Shown here one piece after another: positions 55,711-64,000 of a stretch of DNA of 64,000 nt (position 1 is the stretch's first letter; the number at the start of each line of letters is the position of its first letter). The stretch lies in the NCBI GenBank assembly GCA_963843745.1, contig CAWJLP010000007.1, positions 2,046,001 through 2,110,000 on the forward strand, written 5' to 3'. Under the pieces are notes generated by a model. That model was not told where the DNA came from, made no database searches, and saw only the letters and a program-made list of their open reading frames with translations. This stretch comes from Trebonia sp963843745 (GTDB lineage: Bacteria > Actinomycetota > Actinomycetes > Streptosporangiales > Streptosporangiaceae). The position numbers were made by a program, and so were the translations under genes.

Positions 55711-58265
55711 GCATGCTGACGCTGGAGCGCGACCGCCCGGTCCGCGAGCCTGACGATCCCAGGCGCGCGGCCGCCGCCCGGCGCGTGCTGTCCCGCTGGG
55801 CGCTGCGTCTCGCCGTCCGCGAGTGGAAGCAGCGGATCCTCATCGTCTTGCTGATCACCGTGGCGACCGCCGCGACGGTGCTCGGCATCGCGGTCGCCTC
55901 CGCGACCCCGGGGACGCCGAACTACGGGATCTACGGCACCGCGTCGACGCTCGTCCAGCTGCCAGGGACCACTCCGGACCTGCCTGGCGTGATCGCGAAG
56001 ATGGAGAAGGCCTACGGCGCGGCGAGCGTGATCGACGACCAGCCGATCGTCACCGGCCAGGCCGGCGGCGCCGACCTGCGCGCCCAGGACCCGAACGCCC
56101 CGTACACGCACGTGCTGCTGGCGCTCGACTCCGGCCGCTACCCGACGGCGGCGGCCCAGGTGGCGGTCACCTCCGGGCTCGCCCAGCTCTACGGGCTGCG
56201 GATCGGCTCCGTCTGGCACGTCCCGGCTTCCGCGGGGGCAAGCGCGGGCCGTGCCTTCACCGTCACCGGCATCGTCGAGAACCCGTCGAACCTGCTCGAC
56301 GAGTTCGCTCTGGTGCCGCCTGGTCAGCTCCCCGCGCCGCAGAACGTGCGGATCTTCCTCGGGGTGTCGCTGGACTCGGCCGCCGCGACGGCGGCCGGGG
56401 ACGTCATCCCCGGCAGCGCGACGGTCAGCGCGCCGCAGCCCACGGACACCATCGTGTCGCCGGCGACGATCGTGCTGATCGTCTCGGTGCTCGGCCTGGC
56501 CTTCATCGGCCTGGTGGCCTCCGCCGCATTCACCGTGATGGCCCAGCGCAGGCAGCGCGCCCTCGGCATGCTCGCGTCACTCGGCGCGACCGAGCGCGAC
56601 GTGCGGTTCGTGCTGCTCGTTGACGGTCTGGTCGCCGGCGTGCTCGGCGCGCTTCTCGGCGGGGCGCTCGGGCTGGGCCTCTGGTTCTGGTATTACCCGC
56701 ACCTGGAGACCGCCACCGCGCACCGCACCGACCCGCTCGGCCTGCCCTGGGCGGCCGTGATCATCGGACTGCTGCTCGCCGTGGCCACCTCCGTCATCGC
56801 CGCCGCCTGGCCGGGACGCGCGGTCAGCAAGGTCCCGGTGGTCGCCGCGCTCTCCGGCCGGGTCACCGCGCCGCACGTGATCAGAAGGTCGCTGCGCCCC
56901 GGCCTCATCTTCCTGGGCGTCGGCCTGTTCATCCTGTTCTTCTCCGGCGGCTGGCGCGGCGGCGGCGATGATGCGTACCTGGTCATCGCCGCCCTGATCG
57001 CGTGCGTGATCGCGTGCGCCCTGCTCGCCCCGTTCGTCGTGGACCGGCTCGCCCAGGTGGCGGGGCGCGCCCCGCTGGCCACGCGGCTGGCCCTGCGCGA
57101 CCTCGCCAGGTACCGGTCCAGGTCGGGCGCGGCGCTGGCAGCGGTCTCGTTCGCGGTGTTCCTCGCCACCGTCACGATCGTCATCGCGAGCGTGCGCTTC
57201 GACGACGCGCTCGACTACGTCGCCCCGAACATGGCGTCCAACCAGCTCATTCTTTACGCGCCCGGGAATGACGGGAGTCAGTACCAGCCGGGTCAGTTCA
57301 CCCCGGCCGCCAAGCTGGCGTCCGCCAGGCACGAGGCAGACACGCTCGCCGCGCAGCTGCACGCGCCCGCCCCGCTCGAGCTTGACCTGGCGGTCAGCCC
57401 CCACGTGTCGGCGCTCGGCCAGCCTGTGCAGAATCAGCCCGGGGCGCTGGTCTCGCTGCACGGCCAGGGAGTCGGCGGCCGCCTGTACGTGGCTACCCCG
57501 GCCCTGCTCAAGACGTTCGGCATCAGCGCGAACGAGGTCAACCCGGCCGCCGACGTGCTCACCATGCGCGTCGGGCTGCCGTCGACGGGGGGCCTCGCGC
57601 TGGCCAGCGGCAGCTTCCTCGCCGGGTCGCCGCCCGGATGCCCCGCCGGGATGTGCATCGTGAACCCGGTCATCCAGGAGGTCAGCAAGCTGCCGGCCGG
57701 CACCTCAGTGCCGAACATGGTGATCACCGAGCAGGCGGTCAGGGCGCTGCACGAGACGATCGTCCCGGTCGGCTGGCTGGTCCAGGCGCCGGCCGCGCTC
57801 ACCGCGGTGCAGGTCAACGCGGCAAGGCAGGCCGCCGTCACGCTCGGCACCACGATCGAGAGCAAGTCCGGCCAGCTCGGCCTGGGGCAGATCAGTGAGG
57901 GCGCCACCGTCGGCGGCATCCTGCTCGCGCTCGGCGTGCTGGCCATGACCGTCGGCCTGATCCGCTCCGAGACGGCGAGCGACCTGCGCACGCTCACCGC
58001 GACGGGGGCGGGCGGGCGCACCAGGCGGGCGCTCACCGGCGTCACCGCGGGCGTGATCGCGCTGCTCGGCGCGGCAATGGGCACGGTAGCCGCGTTCCTG
58101 GCCTCGCTCGCGTGGGCTCACTCGAGCCTCACGCAGACGTTCGGCAACGTGCCGTGGGCCGACATCGGGCTGCTGGTCATCGGCATGCCACTGGTCGGCG
58201 CCGCGGCCGGCTGGCTGCTCGGCGGCCGCGCGCCGTCCGCGGTCTCCCGTCAGCCCCTGGAGTAA
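55707..58265 (+). CDS. FtsX-like ABC transporter permease
   Basis: This 852-residue protein has an N-terminal TM helix, a large extracellular domain, three TM helices (FIGLVASAAFTVMAQRRQRA), a second extracellular domain and a final TM group. This is the double FtsX-domain layout of MacB-like permeases. Such systems export lipids, peptides or antibiotics or act on the envelope; the substrate is unknown. Confidence 0.88.
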   Translation: MSMLTLERDRPVREPDDPRRAAAARRVLSRWALRLAVREWKQRILIVLLITVATAATVLGIAVASATPGTPNYGIYGTASTLVQLPGTTPDLPGVIAKMEKAYGAASVIDDQPIVTGQAGGADLRAQDPNAPYTHVLLALDSGRYPTAAAQVAVTSGLAQLYGLRIGSVWHVPASAGASAGRAFTVTGIVENPSNLLDEFALVPPGQLPAPQNVRIFLGVSLDSAAATAAGDVIPGSATVSAPQPTDTIVSPATIVLIVSVLGLAFIGLVASAAFTVMAQRRQRALGMLASLGATERDVRFVLLVDGLVAGVLGALLGGALGLGLWFWYYPHLETATAHRTDPLGLPWAAVIIGLLLAVATSVIAAAWPGRAVSKVPVVAALSGRVTAPHVIRRSLRPGLIFLGVGLFILFFSGGWRGGGDDAYLVIAALIACVIACALLAPFVVDRLAQVAGRAPLATRLALRDLARYRSRSGAALAAVSFAVFLATVTIVIASVRFDDALDYVAPNMASNQLILYAPGNDGSQYQPGQFTPAAKLASARHEADTLAAQLHAPAPLELDLAVSPHVSALGQPVQNQPGALVSLHGQGVGGRLYVATPALLKTFGISANEVNPAADVLTMRVGLPSTGGLALASGSFLAGSPPGCPAGMCIVNPVIQEVSKLPAGTSVPNMVITEQAVRALHETIVPVGWLVQAPAALTAVQVNAARQAAVTLGTTIESKSGQLGLGQISEGATVGGILLALGVLAMTVGLIRSETASDLRTLTATGAGGRTRRALTGVTAGVIALLGAAMGTVAAFLASLAWAHSSLTQTFGNVPWADIGLLVIGMPLVGAAAGWLLGGRAPSAVSRQPLE

Positions 58266-58338
58266 CCGGTGATTCGGTCCTCGCGACACGCCGGAAAATC
58301 TCGCCGCGCACGGGGTGTCGCGAGTATCGTCTCAATTC

Positions 58339-58911
58339 GTGACGGGAGCGCCGGCTTTCACTGTCGTAGCGGACGTCGCGATCGTGAAGGGGGAGACGCC
58401 GGCCGGGGACCGGACCTGGCTGTCACTCCCGGACGGGACCGCGCACCGCGGGGTCGTGCACGTGATCCACGACCTGCCGCACTTGGTTGTCGAGTCGGTG
58501 TTCGGCCTGCCTGACGGGCTGTGGGGAACGCTGGCCGCGGGCGGCTTCGCGCCCGCGACCCGGGAGCTGACCAAGCGGAGGTCGCACATCCGGCTCGTTA
58601 CCGACGCGCCGCCCGACGAGCTCGCGGCCAGGAACTGGTCCGCGCACAAGGTCGCGAAGGCCGCGGTGAACGCGGTGCTCAACCGGTGGGGCGACGGGCC
58701 CGACACGCCGGAGGGCGTCAGGGCCCGGCTGCGCGGCTACGGCCCCGACGCGGCGGAACTGGCCGGTCAGCTGGACGACGACACCATCCGGCTCGCCGCC
58801 GCGGGTGTCCGCCGCCTGTACCGCGAGTGGTCCGCCCTGCCGGCGGGCGGCACTCTCCGCCTCACCTGGCCGCTGCACGACAGCTGGCTGCGCCTCATGT
58901 CCCCGGCGTAG
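58339..58911 (+). CDS. Conserved hypothetical protein
   Basis: This 190-residue protein has no recognised domain. It contains WLSLPDGTAHRGVVHVIHDL, PHLVVESVFGLPDG and, in the C-terminal half, WSAHKVAKAAVNAVLNRWGD. The codon use and clean frame support a real gene. It looks like a soluble protein found across actinomycetes, but I cannot name it. The start is GTG. Confidence 0.6.
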   Translation: MTGAPAFTVVADVAIVKGETPAGDRTWLSLPDGTAHRGVVHVIHDLPHLVVESVFGLPDGLWGTLAAGGFAPATRELTKRRSHIRLVTDAPPDELAARNWSAHKVAKAAVNAVLNRWGDGPDTPEGVRARLRGYGPDAAELAGQLDDDTIRLAAAGVRRLYREWSALPAGGTLRLTWPLHDSWLRLMSPA

Positions 58912-58930
58912 GCGCGGCTACGCTTCGGCT

Positions 58931-59341
58931 ATGAGCGTGTTCACCGATAAGGAACTGGACTACCTCGCCGGGCAGCGGCTGGGCCGGATCGCGACCGTCG
59001 GCGCGGACGGGCAGCCGCACGTGGTGCCCACATCGTTCCGCTACAACCCCGACGACGACGCCATCGATGTGGGCGGGCTGCGGATGAGCCAGACCAAGAA
59101 GGTCCGCGATGTGCGGCGCACCGGCCGCGCGAGCATCGTCGTCGATGACGTGCTCCCGCCGTGGTCGCCGCGCATGCTCGAGATCCGGGGGACCGCGGAG
59201 GTGCTCTCGTCCGGCGGCAGGGCCCTGTCGGACAACTTCGAGGACACGATCGTCCGCATCACGCCGGTCCGCATCATCGCGTTCGGGATCGACTCCGAAG
59301 ACCCTGGCATGAACGCGCGCTCGGTGACTCCCGGGGCCTAG
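58931..59341 (+). CDS. PPOX-class F420-dependent oxidoreductase-like protein
   Basis: This 136-residue split-barrel protein reads LDYLAGQRLGRIATVGADGQ, PHVVPTSFRYNPDDDAIDVG, and QTKKVRDVRRTGRASIVVDD, the TIGR04023-type pattern. The family binds F420 or FMN. It lies 19 bases after the hypothetical gene and two bases before the VOC gene, so the three likely share a transcript. Confidence 0.87.
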   Translation: MSVFTDKELDYLAGQRLGRIATVGADGQPHVVPTSFRYNPDDDAIDVGGLRMSQTKKVRDVRRTGRASIVVDDVLPPWSPRMLEIRGTAEVLSSGGRALSDNFEDTIVRITPVRIIAFGIDSEDPGMNARSVTPGA

Positions 59342-59343
59342 CC

Positions 59344-60018
59344 GTGGCGATCGCGCGATACAAGGACCTGTGCCTGGACGCGGGCGGCCAGGCCAGGCTC
59401 GGCGAGTTCTGGGCGGGTGCGCTCGGCCTCGCCTGGCAGGTCAGGGACGACGGCGTGGGGCTGCTGACCGGCCCCACTAAGCGGCACGCGATCTGGGTCG
59501 CCGTGGTCCCCGAGCCCAAGACCGTCAAGAACCGGGTGCACCTGGACGTCTACGCGCGGGACCTGGCGGACCTGGAAGCGCTGGGCGCGACCGTCCTTGA
59601 GCCGCGGTCCGGCAAGCGCACCTGGACGGTGATGGCCGACCCGGACGGCGGCGAGTTCTGCGCGTTCCTGCGCGCCGAGCTCCCCGCCGACCGGCTGCAC
59701 GCCCTGGTGGTGGACTGCGCGGACCCGGAGGCGCAGGCGCGCTGGTGGGGCCACGTCTACGGGGTGGACGCCGCCGCGATGAACGGCGGCTGGTTCAGCC
59801 TCGAAGGCATTGCGGACATGCCGATGCGCTCGATGGACTTCGTCCCCGTGCCCGAGCCGAAGACCGCCAAGAACCGCGTGCACTGGGACGTCACGGTCTC
59901 CGCCGTGGCGCCGCTCGCCTCGGCCGGCGCGGTCGTCCTCCGCGAGCCGGACGACGAGATCGACTGGTACGTCATGGCCGACCCGGAGGGCAACGAGTTC
60001 TGCGCGTTCACCGGGTAG
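59344..60018 (+). CDS. VOC family protein with two glyoxalase-like domains
   Basis: This 224-residue protein repeats the VOC pattern twice: KDLCLDAGGQARLGEFWAGA to MADPDGGEFCAF, and VVDCADPEAQARWWGHVYG to MADPEGNEFCAF. Each half has PEPKTVKNRVHLDV or PEPKTAKNRVHWDV. The ligand is unknown. The GTG start is two bases after the preceding stop. Confidence 0.85.
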   Translation: MAIARYKDLCLDAGGQARLGEFWAGALGLAWQVRDDGVGLLTGPTKRHAIWVAVVPEPKTVKNRVHLDVYARDLADLEALGATVLEPRSGKRTWTVMADPDGGEFCAFLRAELPADRLHALVVDCADPEAQARWWGHVYGVDAAAMNGGWFSLEGIADMPMRSMDFVPVPEPKTAKNRVHWDVTVSAVAPLASAGAVVLREPDDEIDWYVMADPEGNEFCAFTG

Positions 60019-60030
60019 CCGGACCCAGTG

Positions 60031-60621
60031 TTAACCCAGCCGGTCGAGGAACTCCCTGGAGTGCCGCAGGACCTGCGCCGCCGCGTCCGGGTCGTAGGAC
60101 GGCAGCGAGCTGTCTTCGAACAGGTGCCGGTCGCCCGGGTAGAGGAACAGCTGGCCCAGCTCGGGGCCGACGGTCTCGACCAGCTCACGGGCGGCGTCGA
60201 GGTCGCCTTCCAGCGCGAAGAACTGGTCCTTGTCCATGCCGTGGATCTGCACGGCGACGCCGTCCGGCCACGGGCCGAAGGCCCAGTCGCCGGTGAGCGG
60301 GATGCAGCCCTCGTACAGCAGCGCGCCGCGGGCGCCCGGCCGGGTCTGGGCGAGCCGCTGCGCCTGCGCGGAACCCATGGAAAAGCCCCCGTAGACCAGG
60401 CCGCCGGGCAGGCCGGACACGGCCCGGTCAACGCGCTCGTTCAGCGCCTTCAGCCCGATGCCGTCGGCGAACGCGATCCCGTCGGGGATCGTCGCCGGCC
60501 GCTCGCCGTCGAACAGGTCCGGTGTGTGCACGGTGTGGCCGCCGGCGCCCAGCTCCTCGGCGAACGCGCGGATGCCGTCGGTGAGCCCCTGCACGTGGTG
60601 GAACAAGACGACCTCGGCCAT
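60031..60621 (-). CDS. Dienelactone hydrolase family protein
   Basis: This 196-residue protein is a small alpha/beta hydrolase of the DLH type: VVLFHHVQGLTDGIRAFAEE at the start, nucleophile Ser81 in YGGFSMGSAQAQ, an Asp in HGMDKDQFF and His in PGDRHLFED. The classical DLH nucleophile is Cys; Ser here suggests an esterase. It is divergent from an ArsR regulator with a clear tandem operator. Confidence 0.87.
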   Translation of the reverse strand: MAEVVLFHHVQGLTDGIRAFAEELGAGGHTVHTPDLFDGERPATIPDGIAFADGIGLKALNERVDRAVSGLPGGLVYGGFSMGSAQAQRLAQTRPGARGALLYEGCIPLTGDWAFGPWPDGVAVQIHGMDKDQFFALEGDLDAARELVETVGPELGQLFLYPGDRHLFEDSSLPSYDPDAAAQVLRHSREFLDRLG

Positions 60622-60660
60622 GGCTGCGCTCCTATGATTGCACGGCAGTAATCGAATGGT

Positions 60661-60695
60661 CCATAAACTTGGTATGTTCCATAATCTTAGTATGG
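60661..60695. promoter_or_regulatory. Tandem dyads between the hydrolase and ArsR genes
   Basis: Two imperfect 18-bp direct repeats each contain a dyad: CCATAaacttggTATGT (60661-60677) and CCATAatcttagTATGG (60679-60695). The unit is an ArsR-type half-site pair. It sits just before the ArsR start, so it should serve autoregulation and hydrolase control. Confidence 0.7.
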
Positions 60696-60702
60696 TGCCA
60701 TC

Positions 60703-61269
60703 ATGACGGTCAATGAGCGGATCCCGGACTACGACCTCGAGGATATGGTCGTCGTCACCGCGCCAGGACAGCTGCGCGCGCTGGCCGACCCGCTGCGCGG
60801 CACCATCCTGGAACTGCTCCTCGAGCGGGCCGCCACGGTCACCGAGCTGGCGCGGGCGGTCGGCCGCCCCAAGAGCACCATCGCCTATCACGTGAACCTG
60901 CTCGTCGACCAGGCCCTGCTCCACGTCGTGCGCACCCGGCGGGTGCGCGCGGTCGAGGAGCGGTATTACGGCCGGGTGGCCAGGACCCTCTACATCGGCG
61001 CGCTCAGCCGCGCCGAGGATAAGCAGGTCGTGGCCGCCATCAACGGGATCGCGCGGGCCGCCGTCGAGTCGGCCCCCGCGCACGCGGCGGATGACGTGCG
61101 GTGCACGCTCGTGCACGCCCGCATCCCGATCGGCGAGGTGCGGAACTTCTGGGCCCAGGTCCAGGAGCTCGCTCGCCAGTTCGCCCAGATTCCGCGCTCC
61201 GGCGACCAGGTGTACGGCTTCGTGGCCGGCCTTTATCCCACCGATGCCCCGACCCTCCCCGACGCCTAG
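60703..61269 (+). CDS. ArsR-like winged-helix regulator
   Basis: This 188-residue protein has an ArsR winged helix (LRALADPLRGTILELLLERA, VTELARAVGRPKSTIAYHVN, LLVDQALLHVVRTRRVRAVE) and a C-terminal helical part. No metal-binding cysteines are seen, so it likely senses a small molecule. It is divergent from the dienelactone hydrolase gene, its probable target. Its stop overlaps the stop of the convergent glycosyltransferase gene. Confidence 0.88.
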   Translation: MTVNERIPDYDLEDMVVVTAPGQLRALADPLRGTILELLLERAATVTELARAVGRPKSTIAYHVNLLVDQALLHVVRTRRVRAVEERYYGRVARTLYIGALSRAEDKQVVAAINGIARAAVESAPAHAADDVRCTLVHARIPIGEVRNFWAQVQELARQFAQIPRSGDQVYGFVAGLYPTDAPTLPDA

Positions 61270-62420
61270 GCAGGGGGACGGGTCAGGCGGCCGTCAGCCA
61301 CAGCGGCCAGCAGTTCGCTCAGCACCGCGGCACCGTGCTCCCAGCCGGCGGCCGCCGCCACCGCGTGACCGTCCTCGGTCAGCTGCTTGGCCAGCGCGAC
61401 GTCGGACAGCACGGCCGTGAGGGCCGCCGCCCAGCCAGCCACGTCGCGCGGCGGCACCATGCGGGCGGCCGGTCCGGCCACCTCGGCCAGGACGTCGATA
61501 TCGCTCATCACGACCGGCGTGCCGGCCGCCATGGCCTCGAGCACCGGAAGGCCGTACCCCTCGGCGAGCGAGGGAAAGGCGAAAACCGACGCGGCGTGGT
61601 ACACGGCGGGCAGCAGTTCATCGGCCACGTTGGGCACCAGCCTCACCCGTGAGGTCAGCCCCAGCCCGGCGATCAGGCCTGGCAGGGGGTCGGCGAACCC
61701 GGGATCGAGGCCGCCCACCACGACGAGCGACACATCGCCGGGAATCGCGGCCAGGGCCTGGACAAGCACCTCGTGGTTCTTGTGCGGCCGGTGCGCGCCC
61801 ACGGTGAGGATGAACGTGTCGGGAAGCTGATAGCGATCTCGCGCCGCGCTGACATCCGCCGCGCTGACATCCTGGAATTGCCTGAGGTCAACGCCATTGG
61901 GCACGAGCGTGGGATTCGGCGCCCGCGGATAATGGCGGGCGATTTCCGTCAGGCTGGCCCTGCTCGGCGACGTCATCGCGGCCGCCCGCCTGAGCACTGA
62001 TCTGGTTATCATTCTCGTCCAGGCTTGCCGCCGGCGGTCGCCGGCGAAGCGCACGTCTTTCTCGATCGTGCAGTCGTGCACCGTAACGACGAATGGGCAC
62101 GGCCTGACCGGCGGCGTGAACGTCGGATAAGGGACGTAGAGCGCGGCGGCGTTAACGGAGCGGATCACCGCCGCGAGTTCCAGGCAGCGGTGCAGCTGCG
62201 GCGCCGTGACATCGGTGCTTATCACGTCGGTGTGCGGCGGCAGTCCGGACATCGGAAAGAGCTGGGTGTGCCGCGGGTTGACGAGCACGCGCAGCGCGAG
62301 CCCCTCGGGTGGCTCGTTCATGTGCGCGACGAGTTTCATCACCGTGCGCGCCAGCCCGTGAGCCCCGGGGAACCCGTTTACCCGCGCGTCGATCACAATA
62401 GACCGGCGACTGCCTGCCAT
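61266..62420 (-). CDS. GT4-family glycosyltransferase
   Basis: This 384-residue GT-B protein reads TFILTVGAHRPHKNHEVLVQ (start of the C-terminal Rossmann half) and FAFPSLAEGYGLPVLEAMAA with the E-x7-E motif (EGYGLPVLE), plus GTPVVMSDIDVLAEV. It transfers a sugar from a nucleotide donor, likely for a cell-surface glycan or a natural product. I start it at the ATG giving MAGSRRSIV, which has GGGGCGGG upstream; the longer frame has no good site. Confidence 0.87.
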   Translation of the reverse strand: MAGSRRSIVIDARVNGFPGAHGLARTVMKLVAHMNEPPEGLALRVLVNPRHTQLFPMSGLPPHTDVISTDVTAPQLHRCLELAAVIRSVNAAALYVPYPTFTPPVRPCPFVVTVHDCTIEKDVRFAGDRRRQAWTRMITRSVLRRAAAMTSPSRASLTEIARHYPRAPNPTLVPNGVDLRQFQDVSAADVSAARDRYQLPDTFILTVGAHRPHKNHEVLVQALAAIPGDVSLVVVGGLDPGFADPLPGLIAGLGLTSRVRLVPNVADELLPAVYHAASVFAFPSLAEGYGLPVLEAMAAGTPVVMSDIDVLAEVAGPAARMVPPRDVAGWAAALTAVLSDVALAKQLTEDGHAVAAAAGWEHGAAVLSELLAAVADGRLTRPPA

Positions 62421-62564
62421 GTCCCGCCCCGCCCCTTTTCTCTGGATATTCACACCGGTGCCATTGCCTAGTTCTACTCCTGATAGGAATCTGACTAGGT
62501 GTCGGTTTCTCACTAGCGCCCATCGGTGGGATTATGGGCGTTTTTGTTTATTTTGGGGACGATT

Positions 62565-63524
62565 ATGCAAACATCGCTAATGGTAGAGGCGCGCGGCCTG
62601 ACCAAATCCTTCGGCCCGGTCCAGGCGCTGGCGGGACTGGACGTGCGCGTCCCCGCCGGAACCACGACGTGCCTGCTCGGGCCGAACGGGGCGGGCAAGA
62701 CCACGGCGGTGCGAGTCCTCTGCACGCTGCTTCGCCCCGACGCCGGCTGGGCGCGGGTCGCGGGCCACGACGTCAGGACCGAGAGCGCGGCGGTGCGCCA
62801 GCGCATCGGCATGGCCGGGCAGTACGCCGCGGTCGACGAGTGCCTGACCGGCCGCGGCAATCTCGTCATGATCGGGCGGCTGAGCCGGATTCCGCGCCGG
62901 GAGGCCAGGCGGCGGGCCGCCGAGCTGCTCGCCGCGCTGGACCTGGAACACGCGGCGGGCAGAGCCGTGCGCACGTACTCGGGAGGCATGCGGCGCCGTC
63001 TCGACCTGGCGGCCAGCCTCCTTGGCCGGCCGGACGTCCTGTTCCTCGACGAGCCGACGACGGGACTCGATCCGGGCGCCCGGCTGACCCTCTGGGGCAT
63101 CATCGGCGATCTCGTGGCCGGCGGGACCACGCTGCTCCTGACGACTCAGTACCTGGACGAGGCGGACCGGCTAGCGGACCGGATCTGCGTCATCAACGGC
63201 GGGCGGGTCACGGCCGAAGGTACTCCGGCCGAGCTGAAGGCCAGTTTCGGCGCTTCGCACCTGCTGCTGACTGTCACGTCCGCCGAATCGCTCACCACGG
63301 CCGCCGACGTCATCGCCTGCTACGCCGCCGGGCCAGTCCGGCGGCTGGCCTCCCGCAACGCGCTCGCGATCCCGGTGGTCCCGAGGGCGGGCCTGATCAC
63401 CGACGTCGTCCGGACGCTCGACGCCGCCTCGATTGGCATCGACGACCTCACGCTCAGGCACCCTTCTCTCGACGACGTGTTTCACGCGCTCACCGCTCCC
63501 GCGGCAGCCGGGACGGCACGATGA
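62565..63524 (+). CDS. DrrA-type ABC transporter ATP-binding protein
   Basis: This 319-residue ATPase has Walker A GPNGAGKTT (39-47), GMAGQYAAVDECLTGRGNL typical of daunorubicin-resistance DrrA proteins, signature YSGGMRRRLDLA (138-149), Walker B VLFLDEPTTGLDP and a long C-terminal domain. It energises export of a drug-like compound or glycolipid. GGGGA precedes the ATG by six bases. Confidence 0.9.
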   Translation: MQTSLMVEARGLTKSFGPVQALAGLDVRVPAGTTTCLLGPNGAGKTTAVRVLCTLLRPDAGWARVAGHDVRTESAAVRQRIGMAGQYAAVDECLTGRGNLVMIGRLSRIPRREARRRAAELLAALDLEHAAGRAVRTYSGGMRRRLDLAASLLGRPDVLFLDEPTTGLDPGARLTLWGIIGDLVAGGTTLLLTTQYLDEADRLADRICVINGGRVTAEGTPAELKASFGASHLLLTVTSAESLTTAADVIACYAAGPVRRLASRNALAIPVVPRAGLITDVVRTLDAASIGIDDLTLRHPSLDDVFHALTAPAAAGTAR

Positions 63525-64000
63525 ACGGATTGCGCTGGGCGCTCAGCGATGTACAGGTACTCGCCTGGCGCACGCTGGCGCGCATCATCACCACGCCGGA
63601 ACAGGTCCTGAACGTCACCGTGCAGCCGCTGGTCTTCGTCCTGTTGTTCAGCTACGTGTTCAACGGCGCCATTCTCCTTCCCGTGCACGGCAGCTACCGG
63701 GACTACCTCATCGCGGGCATCGTCGCGGTGAACATGGGAGGCACGGCTCAAGGCGCCGCCATCGGGCTCGCGGTCGACCTGCAAAGCGGGCTGATCGACC
63801 GGTTCAGGTCGCTGCCGATGTCGCGGGCGACGGTCATCGTCGGCCGGACGCTAGCCGACCTGATCCTCACCCTGATCGCCGTCGCGGTCACCGTGGCCGG
63901 CGGCCTGGCGGTGGGCTGGCGAGTGCACACCACCCCGGCCCACGTGCTGGCCGCGATCGGCCTCGGCGTGCTTTTTGCCTATTCCGCCGCCTGGGCCGGA
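63521..64000 (+). CDS. DrrB-type ABC-2 permease (3' end outside window)
   Basis: The 160 residues visible start MNGLRWALSDVQVLAWRTL, continue with TPEQVLNVTVQPLVFVLLFS, and have the DLQSGLIDRFRSLPMSRATV segment typical of DrrB permeases. It overlaps DrrA by ATGA. The frame is still open at the window end. The pair probably exports the same compound. Confidence 0.9.
   Translation, partial: MNGLRWALSDVQVLAWRTLARIITTPEQVLNVTVQPLVFVLLFSYVFNGAILLPVHGSYRDYLIAGIVAVNMGGTAQGAAIGLAVDLQSGLIDRFRSLPMSRATVIVGRTLADLILTLIAVAVTVAGGLAVGWRVHTTPAHVLAAIGLGVLFAYSAAWAG

Overview
The window is high-GC chromosomal DNA from an actinomycete, most likely a filamentous, mycothiol-using genus. The evidence is heavy G/C use at third codon positions, frequent GTG starts, many GTGA/ATGA stop-start overlaps, and typical actinobacterial families: F420-type PPOX proteins, an Rv2466c-like DsbA protein, a FilP-like coiled-coil protein, CGNR and SCO6745-family proteins, MocR regulators, a SigG-type ECF sigma factor and DrrAB-type ABC genes. 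I saw no rRNA, tRNA, phage module or cas genes.

Region 1 (1-11.3 kb) mixes intact metabolic genes (saccharopine dehydrogenase-like, alkaline phosphatase family, glutaryl-CoA dehydrogenase-like, PdxH, LigD-type 3'-phosphoesterase) with decay: a VapC remnant, an internally deleted PPOX gene, a GNAT 3' fragment, a frameshifted S53 peptidase, and two genes (GPP34, SRPBCC) whose frames run past their expected ends. Region 2 (11.3-26.8 kb) holds DUF4331, two of three MocR-type regulators, a CGNR/EamA divergent pair, a FilP-like coiled-coil gene, a folate C1 pair (FchA plus a FolD lacking the catalytic lysine), Nei glycosylase, a large disordered protein with an octapeptide array, a PEBP lipoprotein, and an MgtE_N-CBS / DUF1003 / RNase Z operon.

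Region 3 (26.8-39.4 kb) starts with a structured intergenic repeat array. It continues with a papain-like protein, an ECF sigma factor divergent from an SDR, and a surface-glycan locus: a GH18-like protein, a membrane-anchored PTTV-repeat protein and a NodB deacetylase-GT2 synthase fusion. A Kup potassium transporter follows. Region 4 (39.4-52.7 kb) holds a methyltransferase, the third MocR, an SCO6745/GNAT pair, an FAD monooxygenase, a hydrolase-LuxR fusion, an MFS exporter, a yybP-ykoY-type Mn2+ riboswitch in front of a TMEM165/GDT1 gene, and a YtrA-type GntR-ABC operon with a near-leaderless promoter.

Region 5 (52.7-64 kb) begins with a second, larger copy of the repeat array. Next come a DsbA-like gene divergent from a PadR-MacB-FtsX operon (twin 12-bp palindromes between them), PPOX/VOC genes, a dienelactone hydrolase divergent from an ArsR regulator with tandem dyads, a GT4 glycosyltransferase, and a DrrAB pair cut by the window end.

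The most unusual content is the dispersed array of a conserved 16-mer, GATAACAGCAAGAAGC, interleaved with palindromes whose stems differ but still pair. There are six copies in two intergenic regions 26 kb apart and a decayed relative near 1.5 kb. The FolD K-to-I change beside a separate cyclohydrolase gene, and the split GH18 / linker / NodB-GT2 glycan locus, are the next most informative.
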